The notes beneath the pieces are model-generated. The model was given only the letters and a program-made list of their open reading frames with translations, ran no database searches and had not been told where the DNA came from. The translations under genes and the position numbers were made by a program. Positions 35,727-46,346 of a stretch of 64,000 nucleotides of DNA are shown here, in pieces (the first letter of the stretch is position 1; every line of letters starts with the position of its first letter). The stretch is from positions 33,822 through 97,821 of the forward strand of contig JAFLDO010000015.1 of NCBI GenBank assembly GCA_017302455.1, given 5' to 3'. Source of the stretch: Accumulibacter sp. (GTDB taxonomy: Bacteria; Pseudomonadota; Gammaproteobacteria; Burkholderiales; Rhodocyclaceae).

Positions 35727-38700
35727 ATGGCTTATTCTGACCCCATACCTGCACTGATATCAGCCGTCTGGCCCGGCAGACCCTATCCCCTGGGCGCCAC
35801 CTGGGACGGCCAAGGCGTCAATTTCGCCCTCTTCTCCGAACACGCCGAAAAGGTCGAACTGTGCTTGTTCGATGCCACGGGACAGCGCGAACTGCAGCGC
35901 ATTGCCGTCGACGAACAAACCGATCAGATCTGGCATGTCTATCTGCCACAGGTCCGTCCCGGCCAACTGTACGGTTACCGGGTCCACGGTCCTTACCGTC
36001 CGGAGCAGGGACACCGCTTCAACCCGCACAAGCTGCTGCTGGACCCCTACGCCAAGTCCATCGTTGGTGCCGTCAACTGGAGCGACGCCCAGTTCGGATA
36101 TCGCATCGGTAGCCCCCGAGAGGACTTGAGCTTCAGCCGCCGCGACAGCGCACCCGGAGTGTTCAAGAGCCAGGTGATCGATGCGGGGTTTGACTGGGAA
36201 GGGGACCGACACCCCAACGTTCCCTGGCATCAGACGGTCATCTACGAGTTGCACGTGAAGGGCTTCACCCAACTCCACCCGCACATTCCGCCCGCCATGC
36301 GCGGCACCTATGCCGGGCTGAGCACGCCGCCGGTGATCGAGCACCTCAAACGCCTGGGCGTCACAGCGGTGGAGCTGCTGCCGATTCACACTTTTGTAGA
36401 CGACCGCCATCTCCTGGAAAGGGGACTGAAGAACTACTGGGGCTACAACTCCATCGCCTACTTCGCCCCCGAGCCACGCTATTCGGCGAGTGGACATATC
36501 AATGAATTCAAGCACCTGGTCAAAACGCTACACGCCGCCGGCATCGAAGTCATCATGGACGTGGTCTACAACCACACCGCCGAAGGCAACCATATGGGGC
36601 CGTCGCTGTGCTTTCGGGGAATCGACAACGCTGCCTACTATCGCCTGGCGGCGGGCAATCCCCGTTACTACATGGATTACACCGGCTGCGGCAATACCCT
36701 GAACATGATGCATCCCCGAGTGTTGCAGCTGATCATGGACAGCCTGCGCTACTGGGTGATCGAGATGCACGTCGATGGCTTCCGCTTCGACCTGGCGGCG
36801 GCGCTGGCACGGGAACTCCATGAGGTGGATCAACTGGGCGCCTTCATGGACATCATTCACCAGGACCCCGTGCTGTCGCAAGTGAAGCTGATTGCCGAAC
36901 CGTGGGACCTCGGCGAGGGCGGCTATCAGGTGGGTAACTTCCCGATCGGCTGGGCCGAGTGGAACGGCAAGTACCGTGACGTGGTCCGCGATTACTGGCG
37001 CGGCGAGGGTGGCCTGATGGGCCAACTGGCCTACCGGCTGACCGGATCGAGCGATCTGTATCAGCACAGCGGGCGCCGGCCCTATGCCAGCATCAACTTC
37101 ATCACCGCCCATGATGGATTCACGCTGTACGACCTGGTCAGTCACAACGAAAAGCACAACGCCGCCAACGGCGAAGACAACCGCGATGGCGACTCGCACA
37201 ACCGCAGCTGGAACTGCGGCGCCGAAGGCGATACGACGGACACCGAGGTGTTGCGCCTGCGACAACGGCAGCGGCGCAATCTGCTGGCGACGTTGGTGCT
37301 CGCGCAAGGCGTGCCGATGCTGCTGGCCGGCGATGAAATGGGACGCACCCAGCGAGGCAACAACAATGCCTATTGTCAGGACAACGAGCTGAGCTGGGTC
37401 GACTGGCAACTGGCCTGGCTGCCGGACAACCGTGAGCTGTTCGAATTCACACGTCACCTGATCGACCTGCGCAACAGGCATCCCGCCCTGCGGCGTCGCC
37501 ATTTCTTTCAGGGCCAGCGCATCCACGGCACGGGTGTCAGGGACATCATCTGGCTGCATCCGGACGCAAGCGAGATCAGCGACGACGACTGGGACCATCA
37601 TCATGCCCGAAGTTTCGGCCTGTACCTGATCGGCGAGGCACTGGAAGAACAGGATGAAGGTGGTCAGTGGACCAGGGACGATGATTTGCTGCTGCTGCTC
37701 AACGGCCATCACGAGACGATTCGCTTCGCTCTGCCGTGGAAGGGAAGTTGTGCACTCGTGCTCGACACCACCCAGCCCGAGTATGGCCGCGGCCGGGAGA
37801 TCCTCGACCAGTCGTATCTCCTGGAGGGTCGTTCGCTGGCACTGCTCTCCCAGCAGCGGCAATTCGACCGAGTCGCCCCGCCGCAGCTGCGCCGACGCTA
37901 TTTCATGCCTTTCGGCGCGCAAGTCCTGGAGGGCGGCCGGATTCGCTTTCGCCTCTGGGCTCCGGCTGCCGAGCGGGTGGAACTGCTGCTCGAGACCACC
38001 CACGGCGGCGGCGTGACGCTGCCCATGGCATGCACAGAGGCCGGCTGGTACGAATTGACCAGTGATCGGGCCACGGCAGGCGATCTCTACCGTTATCGGA
38101 TCCACGGCTTTGGTGAAGTGCCCGATCCGGCCTCCCGCTACAATCCCCAGGGCGTACACGGTCCCAGCCAGGTGCTGGAGTCAGGTCAGTTTATCTGGAA
38201 CGACCGCGGCTGGCGCGGCAGGCCCTGGGAGGAGGCAATCATCTATCAGCTGCACGTCGGCGCGTTCACTCCGCAAGGGACTTTTGCGGCGGCCAGGGAG
38301 CGGCTCGACTACCTGGTGGACCTTGGCGTCACCGCGATCCAGCTACTGCCGGTCGGCGCCTTTGCCGGTGCCCACAACTGGGGGTTCGACGGCGTCCTGC
38401 CGTTTGCCCCGGCCGCCAGCTATGGCCATCCGGACGATCTGAAAGAACTGATCCAGGCCGCCCACCACAAGGGGCTGATGGTTCTGCTGGATCTCGCCTG
38501 TCATTATTTCGGTCCCGAAGGCAATTACCTGTCCGTTTACGCGCCGGAGTTCTTCGCAAGACAAGCGACCAACCTGGCCGGTCGGAGTATCGACGTCACG
38601 CTACCCGGCGGACGCGAGTTCATTATCCACAACGCGCTGTACTGGTTGGAAGAGTTCCATCTCGACGGCCTGCGCCTGAATGCAGCGCTGTTTCAGGACG

Positions 38701-39674
38701 AGCAGGAACAGGCGGACCTGCTCGCGGCACTTGCGCGCGCCGTCCGCGAGGGGCCCGGCAAACACCGTCATTGCCATCTCGTGCTCAGTCATGATCGGCG
38801 GGCCGCCCGCTACTTGCGCTGGGCCGATCACAGCGATCCCCGCCACTACGAGGCCGTATGGAACAACGCCGCCCAGCAGGCCATGCAGGACGTGTTGACG
38901 GGGGCTCCGTCAGGCGCGGTCACCGACGTTCAAGCGCTCGATCAACTGGGTGCCTGCTTGAGCAGGGGGGGAGCAGCGGGCGAGTCAGAGCCCTTGCTGC
39001 CGACCGCTTTCGTCACCTTCCTGCAGGACTATGCCCAGATCGGCAACCAGGCCCTCGGCGAACGTCTCCATCAGTTGACGCCCCCCCGCCCGCTGGGTGC
39101 GATGGTGGCCACCTCACTGCTCGCGCCGATGCCCCCGGCGCTGTTCATGGGCGAGGAATTCGCTGCCGCCCAACCCTTCCTGTACTTCTGCGATTTCAAC
39201 CCGGACCTGGTAAAGGACGTGGCCATCAATCGACGCAAGTCCTTTGCTCATCTCAAGGGGTTTCGCACGGCCAGGACTCGCGCCCGCATCCCCGACCCGA
39301 TGGATCCGGCAACCTTCCAGCGCTGCAAGCTGGACTGGAGTAGCATCCAACGGTCCCCGCATGCGGACTGGCTGTACTTCTATCGCCGCCTGCTGGCGGT
39401 GCGTCGTCGCGAAATCACGCCACGACTGAGCGGGATGCATGAGGACCGCATACGCTACCTACTGTCAGGCGACGGAGGCCTGTCGATCCAGTGGACGCTG
39501 GGAGATGATTCGCTATTGACGCTGCTGGCCAACTACGGCCCGGCACCACTGGACGGACTGCAAGCACCCGCAGGCGCCGTCCTCTGGTCCGAGCCTGGCG
39601 ACGCGGCGACTTCACTGAGCCAGGGCCGCCTGCCAGCGTGGTCGGTGGTATGGTTCCTGCAGGCTGCCGCTTGA
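35727..39674 (+). CDS. glgX: glycogen debranching enzyme GlgX fused to a degenerate TreZ-like domain
   Basis: The 1315-residue protein is two GH13 enzymes in one chain. Residues about 1-720 are a full GlgX (isoamylase-type) with catalytic Asp355 (GFRFD), Glu391 (LIAEPWD) and Asp463 (TAHDGF), removing branches from glycogen. Residues about 724-1315 match maltooligosyltrehalose trehalohydrolase ([37 protein letters not shown]). Its three catalytic acids are replaced: Asn985 (DGLRLN), Ser1021 (HLVLSH) and Ala1103 (QDYAQIGN, normally QNHDQIGN). The second half is therefore probably inactive, perhaps a glucan-binding or regulatory domain. The start at 35727 is taken by alignment to GlgX; ATG 35697 with an AGGTGGGG site is an alternative. 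Confidence 0.88.
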   Translation: MAYSDPIPALISAVWPGRPYPLGATWDGQGVNFALFSEHAEKVELCLFDATGQRELQRIAVDEQTDQIWHVYLPQVRPGQLYGYRVHGPYRPEQGHRFNPHKLLLDPYAKSIVGAVNWSDAQFGYRIGSPREDLSFSRRDSAPGVFKSQVIDAGFDWEGDRHPNVPWHQTVIYELHVKGFTQLHPHIPPAMRGTYAGLSTPPVIEHLKRLGVTAVELLPIHTFVDDRHLLERGLKNYWGYNSIAYFAPEPRYSASGHINEFKHLVKTLHAAGIEVIMDVVYNHTAEGNHMGPSLCFRGIDNAAYYRLAAGNPRYYMDYTGCGNTLNMMHPRVLQLIMDSLRYWVIEMHVDGFRFDLAAALARELHEVDQLGAFMDIIHQDPVLSQVKLIAEPWDLGEGGYQVGNFPIGWAEWNGKYRDVVRDYWRGEGGLMGQLAYRLTGSSDLYQHSGRRPYASINFITAHDGFTLYDLVSHNEKHNAANGEDNRDGDSHNRSWNCGAEGDTTDTEVLRLRQRQRRNLLATLVLAQGVPMLLAGDEMGRTQRGNNNAYCQDNELSWVDWQLAWLPDNRELFEFTRHLIDLRNRHPALRRRHFFQGQRIHGTGVRDIIWLHPDASEISDDDWDHHHARSFGLYLIGEALEEQDEGGQWTRDDDLLLLLNGHHETIRFALPWKGSCALVLDTTQPEYGRGREILDQSYLLEGRSLALLSQQRQFDRVAPPQLRRRYFMPFGAQVLEGGRIRFRLWAPAAERVELLLETTHGGGVTLPMACTEAGWYELTSDRATAGDLYRYRIHGFGEVPDPASRYNPQGVHGPSQVLESGQFIWNDRGWRGRPWEEAIIYQLHVGAFTPQGTFAAARERLDYLVDLGVTAIQLLPVGAFAGAHNWGFDGVLPFAPAASYGHPDDLKELIQAAHHKGLMVLLDLACHYFGPEGNYLSVYAPEFFARQATNLAGRSIDVTLPGGREFIIHNALYWLEEFHLDGLRLNAALFQDEQEQADLLAALARAVREGPGKHRHCHLVLSHDRRAARYLRWADHSDPRHYEAVWNNAAQQAMQDVLTGAPSGAVTDVQALDQLGACLSRGGAAGESEPLLPTAFVTFLQDYAQIGNQALGERLHQLTPPRPLGAMVATSLLAPMPPALFMGEEFAAAQPFLYFCDFNPDLVKDVAINRRKSFAHLKGFRTARTRARIPDPMDPATFQRCKLDWSSIQRSPHADWLYFYRRLLAVRRREITPRLSGMHEDRIRYLLSGDGGLSIQWTLGDDSLLTLLANYGPAPLDGLQAPAGAVLWSEPGDAATSLSQGRLPAWSVVWFLQAAA

Positions 39675-39745
39675 CGCCGTGTCAGTCGTCAAGCCGGGCC
39701 GGGAACGGGCGCTCTGTGGCGGCCACCCGGGCGGGCCGCCCGAAA

Positions 39746-40465
39746 TCAGCGATCGGGCCGCAGGGCTGCGGTCAGACGTGCTCTGTTGAGACCCGACAAC
39801 CACCGCAGTCCACGACGCGCACCGGAAGGTCGCTGACCTCGTCGTGCACGCTCGACATGCGATTCGATATCTACAAGCACTCTCAGATTCAGGGAAACGC
39901 GATCACTGCTGCAACGGGCAGCGATGCCGCGAGCGATCTCGGCGTCGCGTGTCATGCCGGCACACTGATAGATACGATGCAGATAGCCTGCCGCTGAAAA
40001 GGCTGCCTCAGCGGTCAGGCTGGGCCAGGCCAGGCACTTCAGGAACAGTTCGACAGACCTTTGCAGGTCGCCCCGTTCCAGAGCGATGCGTCCCAGGAAA
40101 CACAGCGCACCGCAGACGTAAGTCCCCGTGAGACCAAGCTTCAGGGCACGTTCGAAGCACTTCGCAGCCGCCGGGTACTTGCCGTCCTTCATCAACGCCA
40201 GTCCCTTGCCGAACTGGTCACCACCCGGCCCCGCCACGGCCTCAACCGGCAGGAAGTTCACTTCGCCCAGTTCTTCCGCGATGCGCGGCAACCAGTTGTC
40301 CAGGGCCACTTTTTCGCCGGGGGTTGAGGCAGACGGCACATAGGTCGTGATCACCAGCTGCCGGCGACGCCTGCTCCACCAGAATCCGCCCGCGGCGGCG
40401 ATGGCCATGAGCAGCAGCGCTGCGACAGCAGCCAACAGCCAACTCGTATCAAGACTGTCCACCAC
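39746..40465 (-). CDS. membrane-anchored TPR-like protein
   Basis: The 239-residue protein starts at GTG, has one N-terminal membrane helix (WLLAAVAALLLMAIAAAGGF) and a helical-repeat region of TPR type (GLALMKDGKYPAAAKCFERA, then LGRIALERGDLQRSVELFLK). Such proteins act as assembly or docking factors at the inner membrane. It is convergent with glgX-treZ; nothing else hints at its partner. Confidence 0.65.
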   Translation of the reverse strand: MVDSLDTSWLLAAVAALLLMAIAAAGGFWWSRRRRQLVITTYVPSASTPGEKVALDNWLPRIAEELGEVNFLPVEAVAGPGGDQFGKGLALMKDGKYPAAAKCFERALKLGLTGTYVCGALCFLGRIALERGDLQRSVELFLKCLAWPSLTAEAAFSAAGYLHRIYQCAGMTRDAEIARGIAARCSSDRVSLNLRVLVDIESHVERARRGQRPSGARRGLRWLSGLNRARLTAALRPDR

Positions 40466-41016
40466 TACTGTTGAGCCTCCAGGACGGTCCGGTCATCCGG
40501 TTGCATGGTTGGCATGATTGAGGGCCTCCAAGGTCAAGGAACTGGGGAACGATGACGACCAAGGCCTCAGGACAAACGCACGGGCGAGGCCCTTCGTTTG
40601 TCCCACCACGTGGGCAAAGGATATCACCAACCAAGTTAACCCGGTCAACAATCGTGCAGGAATTGGCCGCCTGAATGGGCGGGAAAGGCGACCGGAACTG
40701 GGATACGCCGACCATGATCCGCGGCACAGACTCAGCAGCAGTTTCGGCGCTTTCGGACGCAGGGAGGTGAAGCGCATCGACGAGGAGCCAGACGAAGCGG
40801 TGCACCGATGAGTGGCTTCCTCCGCCCCGGGGCGAAACTTCAACAGGGATGCCTGAGGTACAACGCACGTCTCCTCAACAAACCATCGCTACAGACGAAC
40901 GTCGGCACGGCCTATGGCTGACTACCACCGAGCAGGCAAACAGGGAAACGAAGGAGCTGACCGCGCTCCTTCTGCCGCAGGGACTCCCGTGGTGACGGCC
41001 GCAGGCAGGGCTTGGC
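40466..41016. other. 551-bp region without a supported gene
   Basis: No frame here has both a plausible start and protein-like composition. Near 40812 a single GC-rich palindromic stretch resembles one CRISPR-like repeat, but there is no second copy. I see nothing firm. Confidence 0.5.
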
Positions 41017-41460
41017 TCACGCCTGGGCTTTACGCCGCAAGCCAAAACCGAGAAGACCGAAGCTACCCGTCATCAACAGAAACAGCGTACCCGGCTCGGG
41101 GACGGTGATCCGAATCGGCGGGGAGTTCAGGGTAATGGCTTCACTGATGGACAAGCCGCTTTGGTTGAGGCTGATGCGCAGGCTCGTGGGTGACAGCTCG
41201 AAGCCTGCCAGGTCCGATTCCGGCGTGAAATCGCCCAGGAAGAAAATACCCAGAAAGGTGGCGCTGCGCGACAGTATCGACGCCGCGGTGGGGACGAACT
41301 TCCCGTAGGTGGGATTCGTCAACTGAAAACTGGCGACAAGACTGGCCAGACTCGACAGGTCCAGAACATGCCCGCTGAAGGACGTCATGAAATGTACGGG
41401 AGAGTAATCGCCAAACCCCGGGAACGCCGACGTTGATCTCAGCAACGATGTCTTGGCGGG
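41017..41460 (-). pseudogene. truncated PEP-CTERM sorting-domain protein
   Basis: The C-terminal end carries a full PEP-CTERM tail: VPEPGT, a hydrophobic helix (LFLLMTGSFGLLGFGL) and a basic end (RRKAQA), which targets proteins to exosortase. Upstream residues resemble the beta-rich body of such proteins (GHVLDLSSLASLVASFQLTN). The frame stays open into the upstream SDR gene but shows no signal peptide or ribosome-binding site, so the 5' end appears lost. The start given is approximate. No exosortase gene is in the window. Confidence 0.6.
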
Positions 41461-41566
41461 AGGTTCGGTGGACGCCTGTGTCTTTCCTACCGCTCTGCGG
41501 CCGTCGGGCCACGGTCTGTTGGGCTGGCGTGCCCAGCAGCAAGCACTCGACAATCCGCCGCAGCTG

Positions 41567-42370
41567 CTAGGCGAATCGCGCCGACAGCCCACCATCGACA
41601 ACGAGTTCGGTGGCCGTGATGTACTTGGCTTCGTCCGAAGCGAGGAAGAGCGCCGCGTAGGCGGTGTCCCAGGCGTCGCCCATGTGGCCGAGCGGACACT
41701 GGGCGTCACGCGTGCGGATGAGGTTGGCAATGTCGCCCTCCTCGCCATAGACGCGAGTCAGTGCGGCGTGCACCAGCGGCGTGTTCATCAGCCCTGGCAG
41801 GACGCAATTGGCACGTATGCCGTCGGGCGCGTGACGAATGGCCATCGTCCGCGTCATCGCCACCATCGCGCCCTTGCTGGCCGCATAGAAGCCATAGTTG
41901 ACCCCGGCCCAGCCCAGCACGGCGACCGACGCGTTATTCACGATCGCGCCGGCGTGCTGGCGGATCATCACCGGCAGCACGTGGTGACAGGTCAGATAGG
42001 TACTCTTGACGTTGACCGTCATCAGACGATCCCAGGTCGCCTCGTCGAGTTCCGCCGGGCCGCCGACGATGGCGATGCCGACGTTGTTGACCAGGATGTC
42101 GATACGCCCATAGGTATCGATCGCCGCCGCCACCAGGCGCTCGACGTCGGCAGCGCGGGTGACGTCGGCGACGAGGCTGATGCCGGTGCCGCCTTCATCG
42201 TCGATGATCCGCTGCGTCGCCGCGCCTGCTTCGGCGTCGATATCCACGCCGACGACCTTGGCACCCTCGCGCGCGAACAGCACCGACATCGCTTTGCCAT
42301 TGCCCCAGCCCGGCCCGACCGAACCGCTGCCGGTGACGATGGCTACCTTGTCCTGCAAGCGTCCGGCCAT
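41567..42370 (-). CDS. SDR-family NAD(P)-dependent oxidoreductase
   Basis: The 267-residue protein has the SDR cofactor loop (TGSGSVGPGWGNGKA), NNVG, catalytic Ser in NNASVAVLG and the YxxxK pair in YAASKGA. The glycine loop carries an insertion relative to the usual TGxxxGxG. The start at 42370 (MAGRLQDKVAIVTG) follows GGAG and lies 2 bp after the stop of the CoA ligase gene, so the two are co-transcribed. It probably oxidises a 3-hydroxyacyl or alcohol intermediate. Confidence 0.88.
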   Translation of the reverse strand: MAGRLQDKVAIVTGSGSVGPGWGNGKAMSVLFAREGAKVVGVDIDAEAGAATQRIIDDEGGTGISLVADVTRAADVERLVAAAIDTYGRIDILVNNVGIAIVGGPAELDEATWDRLMTVNVKSTYLTCHHVLPVMIRQHAGAIVNNASVAVLGWAGVNYGFYAASKGAMVAMTRTMAIRHAPDGIRANCVLPGLMNTPLVHAALTRVYGEEGDIANLIRTRDAQCPLGHMGDAWDTAYAALFLASDEAKYITATELVVDGGLSARFA

Positions 42371-42372
42371 TT

Positions 42373-43908
42373 TCAGTTCTCTCCTGGCTGCGTCCAGTGA
42401 CGCCGCAACGCCGTCTTCAGCACTTTGCCATAGTTGTTCTTCGGCAGCGCCGCGACGGGAATGTAGTCCCTCGGCCGCTTGAAGCGGGCGATCGAACCGA
42501 GGCACAGACGGTCGAGTTCAGCGATCGGCGCGCAAAGGCCGGGTCGCCAGACCACGAAAGCGACGACTTCCTCGCCCCACTCGGCGCTCGGCCGTCCGAC
42601 CACCGACACCTCGGCCACGGCGGCGTGGCGCAGCAGCACTTCCTCGACTTCACGCGGATAGATGTTGGCGCCACCACTGATGATCACGTCCTTCGAACGG
42701 TCCCTGAGGGTGAGAAAGCCGTCGGCATCCAGACTACCGAGGTCGCCGGTGTGCAGCCAGTCGTTGCGCAGGGTCGCCGCTGTCGCCTCGGGATTGCGCC
42801 AATACCCCGCCATCACCGTGTCGCCGCGCACGAGGACCTCGCCGATTTCCTCGGCAGGCAGCGCTTGATCGTCGGCATCGGCGACGACGACCTCGACGAC
42901 GCTGTGTGCGACACCGACCGACGCGATGCGCTCCCGATAGCGCGGATGAGCGCGGTCCGCGAGGTGCCGACGCGCCAGCGCGGTGATCGTCATCGGGCTT
43001 TCACCTTGTCCGTAAATCTGCACCAGACGATCGCCGAGAACGTCGAGCGCGCGCCGGATATCCTCGATATACATCGGTCCACCGCCATAGACGATGGTCT
43101 TGATGCCGCTGCAGTCGGCGCCGTGGTCGGCGACATGGTCGACCAGACGGCGGACCATCGTCGGTGCAGCGAACAGCGAAACCTGACCGAAACGCCGCGC
43201 CAGCGACAGGATCTCGTGCGGATCGAAGCCACCAGACGCCGGGACGACATGCCGCGCGCCGACCAGCACGTGCGCGAAGTTGTACATGCCGGCGCCGTGC
43301 GACATCGGCGCGGCGTAGACGATGCTGTCCGCGGGCGTCGCCTGGTCCACATCGGGGAAGTAGGCCAGAGTCATCGCCAGCAGGTTGCGCTGCGAGAGCA
43401 TCACGCCCTTCGGCTGGCCGGTGGTACCCGACGTATAGAACAGCCAGGCGAGATCCTCGGGTGCGCGCGGAACGACGGCGATCGGCTCGCCGCTGGTGAG
43501 CCGCAGACTTTCCGGGTCATCGACGGAGATGATGCGCAGGCCCGCAGCGCTTGCGCACCACAGGCGCCAATCGTCGTTTGGGTCGCCAGCAACGAACAAG
43601 AGCGAGGCCGCCGAATTTTCGAGGATGAAGGCAACCTCGCGCGCGTGCAGCTTGTTGTTGATCGGCACGGCGACCAACCCGGCGTGCCAGATGCCGTAAA
43701 GCAGTTCGAGATAGCGGGGACGATTGGCCATGAACAGCGCGACCCGGTCGCCGGTTCGCAAACCCAGGGCGGAGCGCAGGCACCCGGCGGTCGCCGCCGC
43801 GCGGCGAAACAATTCACCGTACGAAACACTCTCGCCTTCACCGAGCGCGACCGCAGGCCTCTCCGGGCAGACCCGCGCGGTTCGGGCGAGGAGATGGGCA
43901 AGATTCAT
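42373..43908 (-). CDS. class I AMP-dependent acyl-CoA ligase
   Basis: The 511-residue ANL enzyme has the phosphate loop FYTSGTTGQPKGVMLS, A5-type YGQGE, the HTGDLG motif and the C-terminal catalytic Lys region (PKNNYGKVLK). It activates a carboxylic acid to its CoA ester. It lies between an alpha/beta hydrolase and an SDR on the same strand, so the trio may hydrolyse, activate and oxidise one substrate; the substrate is unknown. Confidence 0.9.
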   Translation of the reverse strand: MNLAHLLARTARVCPERPAVALGEGESVSYGELFRRAAATAGCLRSALGLRTGDRVALFMANRPRYLELLYGIWHAGLVAVPINNKLHAREVAFILENSAASLLFVAGDPNDDWRLWCASAAGLRIISVDDPESLRLTSGEPIAVVPRAPEDLAWLFYTSGTTGQPKGVMLSQRNLLAMTLAYFPDVDQATPADSIVYAAPMSHGAGMYNFAHVLVGARHVVPASGGFDPHEILSLARRFGQVSLFAAPTMVRRLVDHVADHGADCSGIKTIVYGGGPMYIEDIRRALDVLGDRLVQIYGQGESPMTITALARRHLADRAHPRYRERIASVGVAHSVVEVVVADADDQALPAEEIGEVLVRGDTVMAGYWRNPEATAATLRNDWLHTGDLGSLDADGFLTLRDRSKDVIISGGANIYPREVEEVLLRHAAVAEVSVVGRPSAEWGEEVVAFVVWRPGLCAPIAELDRLCLGSIARFKRPRDYIPVAALPKNNYGKVLKTALRRHWTQPGEN

Positions 43909-43983
43909 GGCCAGGCGACCGGGCGAAGCGGGCGGGCAACTTCAGGGATATCGGCCGCGCCCTGCCTACGGCATGGACTGCGC

Positions 43984-44919
43984 TCAGGGCCGATCGGCGA
44001 GCAGGAACTCCTGGACGATGCGCACCTGGGCTTCCTCGAGGAACATCGGTGCATGGCCAACCGACGGCACTTCGACGAGCGTAGCCTTGGGACCACGGGT
44101 GCTCATCTCGGCAGCGGTATCGTGCATCAGAATGTCCGATTGCGCGCCGCGCAATACCAGCGTCGGGCAGCGAATGGCATCGTACATCGGCCACAGGTTG
44201 ATTTCCTTGGCTTCGAGGAAGGCCTTCTGGTACGGCTGCGCGATGGCGCGGTCATAGTTCATCTCGAAGCCGCCGTCCGGCTTCGCACGCGTGCCGACGA
44301 CGGTCATGTAGCGCCATTGCGCGTCGGTGAGGGCACCGAAGGGCGCGCAGACGGTACGCACGTAGGCTTCCGCCTCGGCGAGGTCGGTGAAATCCGGGGA
44401 CTTGCCGAGGTATTCGCCGATACGCTGCAAGGCATCCATGCCAATCGTCGGTCCGACGTCGTTGAGCACCAGGCGGCTGATCGGCGAACCGGGCAGGCTG
44501 GAAAGGAACATGCCGATCAGACCGCCCATCGAGGTTCCCAGCCAGTGCACCGAGTCGACACCAAGGCGGGCAATCAGCGTCATCAGGTCGTTGGCGTAGA
44601 CCGGGACGCCGTAGTCATCGGCGAAGAACAGGCGATCACTGCGCCCGCGCCCGACGACGTCCGGGCAGACGACGCGGTAATCGCTGGCCAGCGCATTCGC
44701 CAGCACGTCGAAATCGCGACCGTTGCGGGTCAGCCCATGCACGCAGATCAAGACCCGTGGATTCGCCGGATCGCCCCACTCGACGTAAGCCATCCGGTGC
44801 AGGCCATGCGGGCCCAGACAGCGCACCGAGCCCTCGCGCATCTCGTTCAGCTGCCCCCCGGCCGCCTGACCGGGCCGCGATGTCACCACCAGTTCTTCGA
44901 AACCCTTCAGTATCGCCAT
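43984..44919 (-). CDS. alpha/beta hydrolase
   Basis: The 311-residue hydrolase has oxyanion region CVHGLTRNGRDF, nucleophile Ser in GTSMGG, a likely acid Asp in LRGAQSDIL and base His in SVGHAP. The start at 44919 (MAILKGFEELVV) is chosen over the longer frame, whose extra residues look random; GGGGCTC precedes it. It heads the hydrolase-ligase-SDR operon, 75 bp before the ligase, and is cytoplasmic. Confidence 0.87.
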   Translation of the reverse strand: MAILKGFEELVVTSRPGQAAGGQLNEMREGSVRCLGPHGLHRMAYVEWGDPANPRVLICVHGLTRNGRDFDVLANALASDYRVVCPDVVGRGRSDRLFFADDYGVPVYANDLMTLIARLGVDSVHWLGTSMGGLIGMFLSSLPGSPISRLVLNDVGPTIGMDALQRIGEYLGKSPDFTDLAEAEAYVRTVCAPFGALTDAQWRYMTVVGTRAKPDGGFEMNYDRAIAQPYQKAFLEAKEINLWPMYDAIRCPTLVLRGAQSDILMHDTAAEMSTRGPKATLVEVPSVGHAPMFLEEAQVRIVQEFLLADRP

Positions 44920-45093
44920 GATCGAGCCCCGCTGTCGTTCATTGATTCGGAATGTGGACGCACCCTGGACCTCCCCGAACCCCGAAGCGAGCGGCCGCAA
45001 ATCGGCCTGCAGGCCGGGGCCACCACTGCCCCGTTGCCGGGGCCGGAAAGTCAATGATAGCGAGGAGAGTATCCTCGCATCGGGGCAGCCAAG

Positions 45094-45726
45094 TCAATCG
45101 CCGCCGGCCGATGTTTGACGACGCTTGCGCCCGGTGATCATCGCGCGAACGAGGTTCTCACGATGCAGAAGGCTTTCCCAGGCGACGCCCAGCAGATGTC
45201 CGGCGACCAGCAGCAGCGTGAAGTTGGTGGCCGCTTCGTGCGCCTCCTTGAGGGTGTCGATCGTCGCGTCGCTGCTCTCCAGCAGCAGCCCCGCCAGTGG
45301 TCCCAATCCCTTGTCGGCGGCGTACAGCGCCAAGCCGGTGAGAATGGTGGAGGCCAGGCCTAGCAGCAGCAGGACGATCATTGCGCCGCCTGCCGGATTG
45401 TGCCCGAGGTAGCGGCGCGCGCGCAGCGTCAGCACGTCTCGGGCATAAGCCAGGGTCGCCCCGGGGCCGAACACGAAGTCACTGAAGCGGGCATGTTGCG
45501 GCCCGATGAAGCCCCACAGGAGGCGAAACAGCAGCAAACCCGCGATCGTGTAGCCGGCCCAGACGTGCATCGTCTGGAGCAGTTCACCGTCCAGACGGTC
45601 CTGGACCTTTTCGAAGACTTCGCCTTCCGAGAAATACGCTAGACAGAAACTGACGAACAGTATCCAGTGGAACAGACGAACCAATGGATCCCAGACAGGG
45701 ACTTGGCTTGAATCGGACGTACTCAT
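45094..45726 (-). CDS. cytochrome b561-type membrane protein
   Basis: The 210-residue protein has four to five hydrophobic helices and the histidines of a di-haem b-type cytochrome (His20 in RLFHW, His54 in TMHVWAGY, others in KEAHEAATN and AGHLLGV), as in the cytochrome b561 / Ni,Fe-hydrogenase cytochrome b group. It should carry electrons across the inner membrane to quinone or a periplasmic partner. It follows a PepSY protein gene, a common pairing. Confidence 0.88.
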   Translation of the reverse strand: MSTSDSSQVPVWDPLVRLFHWILFVSFCLAYFSEGEVFEKVQDRLDGELLQTMHVWAGYTIAGLLLFRLLWGFIGPQHARFSDFVFGPGATLAYARDVLTLRARRYLGHNPAGGAMIVLLLLGLASTILTGLALYAADKGLGPLAGLLLESSDATIDTLKEAHEAATNFTLLLVAGHLLGVAWESLLHRENLVRAMITGRKRRQTSAGGD

Positions 45727-45813
45727 GGCGCGGACAAGGCCTGTTGGTGCCCCGCTGCCGGTCGCAGCGGGGGCAAGTGAAGGAATCGGCGAGGAGGATC
45801 AGGCGTCTTCTGG

Positions 45814-46155
45814 CTACTTGCCTTCCTCGGAAACCAGAGCGCCGGTCTTGATCTCGTAATGCACTTCCCACTTCTTGCCATCGGTACCGTTGATCTTCAC
45901 TTCCCAGGTCTTCTTGCCCTTCTTGGTGTCTTCGTAGGCCTTGGTGACTTCGCCAGGATGCGCCTTCGTGGCCATTTCGATGGCCTGCTCCTTGGTGATC
46001 TCGCGCGCCGAAGCGGCAGCCGGAGCCGGGGCAGCAGTCGCCGCCGGGGCCGCCGCCGGAGCGGCAGCCTTCGTATCGGCAGCGAAGGCGGCGCCGCCGA
46101 AAGCGGTGGCGATGGCGAGCAGGGTGGCGGCGGAGAATGCGGTTCTCGTGTTCAT
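45814..46155 (-). CDS. PepSY-domain periplasmic protein
   Basis: The 113-residue product has a signal peptide (MNTRTAFSAATLLAIATAFG), an Ala/Pro-rich spacer and a PepSY domain (ITKEQAIEMATKAHPGEVTK, then EVHYEIKTGALV). PepSY proteins occur with membrane cytochromes and in envelope regulation; the role here is probably to interact with the downstream cytochrome b561. The start at 46155 is taken by the signal peptide. Confidence 0.85.
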   Translation of the reverse strand: MNTRTAFSAATLLAIATAFGGAAFAADTKAAAPAAAPAATAAPAPAAASAREITKEQAIEMATKAHPGEVTKAYEDTKKGKKTWEVKINGTDGKKWEVHYEIKTGALVSEEGK

Positions 46156-46346
46156 TCGATCAGTCTTTCGTGAAGGTCTGTGAAGGATGGAGGTTCCGGC
46201 TACCGGTCTTGCAAACGCCGTGCCGGCCGGAACCAAAAGTGCGGGTACCACTTTAGTGGTCCATCCTTAAGCGAGTCTTACCGAGCGGCCGCGCGCTACT
46301 GGCGGATCCATCGCCCCGCCAGTTCACGTCGCGAATCAGTGCCGAA

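Noticed and set aside
40800..40860. Single GC-rich palindromic stretch resembling a CRISPR repeat
   Set aside because: Only one copy is present, with no spacers and no cas genes.
42397..45057. 886-codon plus-strand frame across the ligase and hydrolase genes
   Set aside because: It spans two well-defined minus-strand genes and has antisense composition.
46247..46260. Small palindrome upstream of the PepSY gene
   Set aside because: Arms of 6 bp are too short to support a regulatory call on their own.
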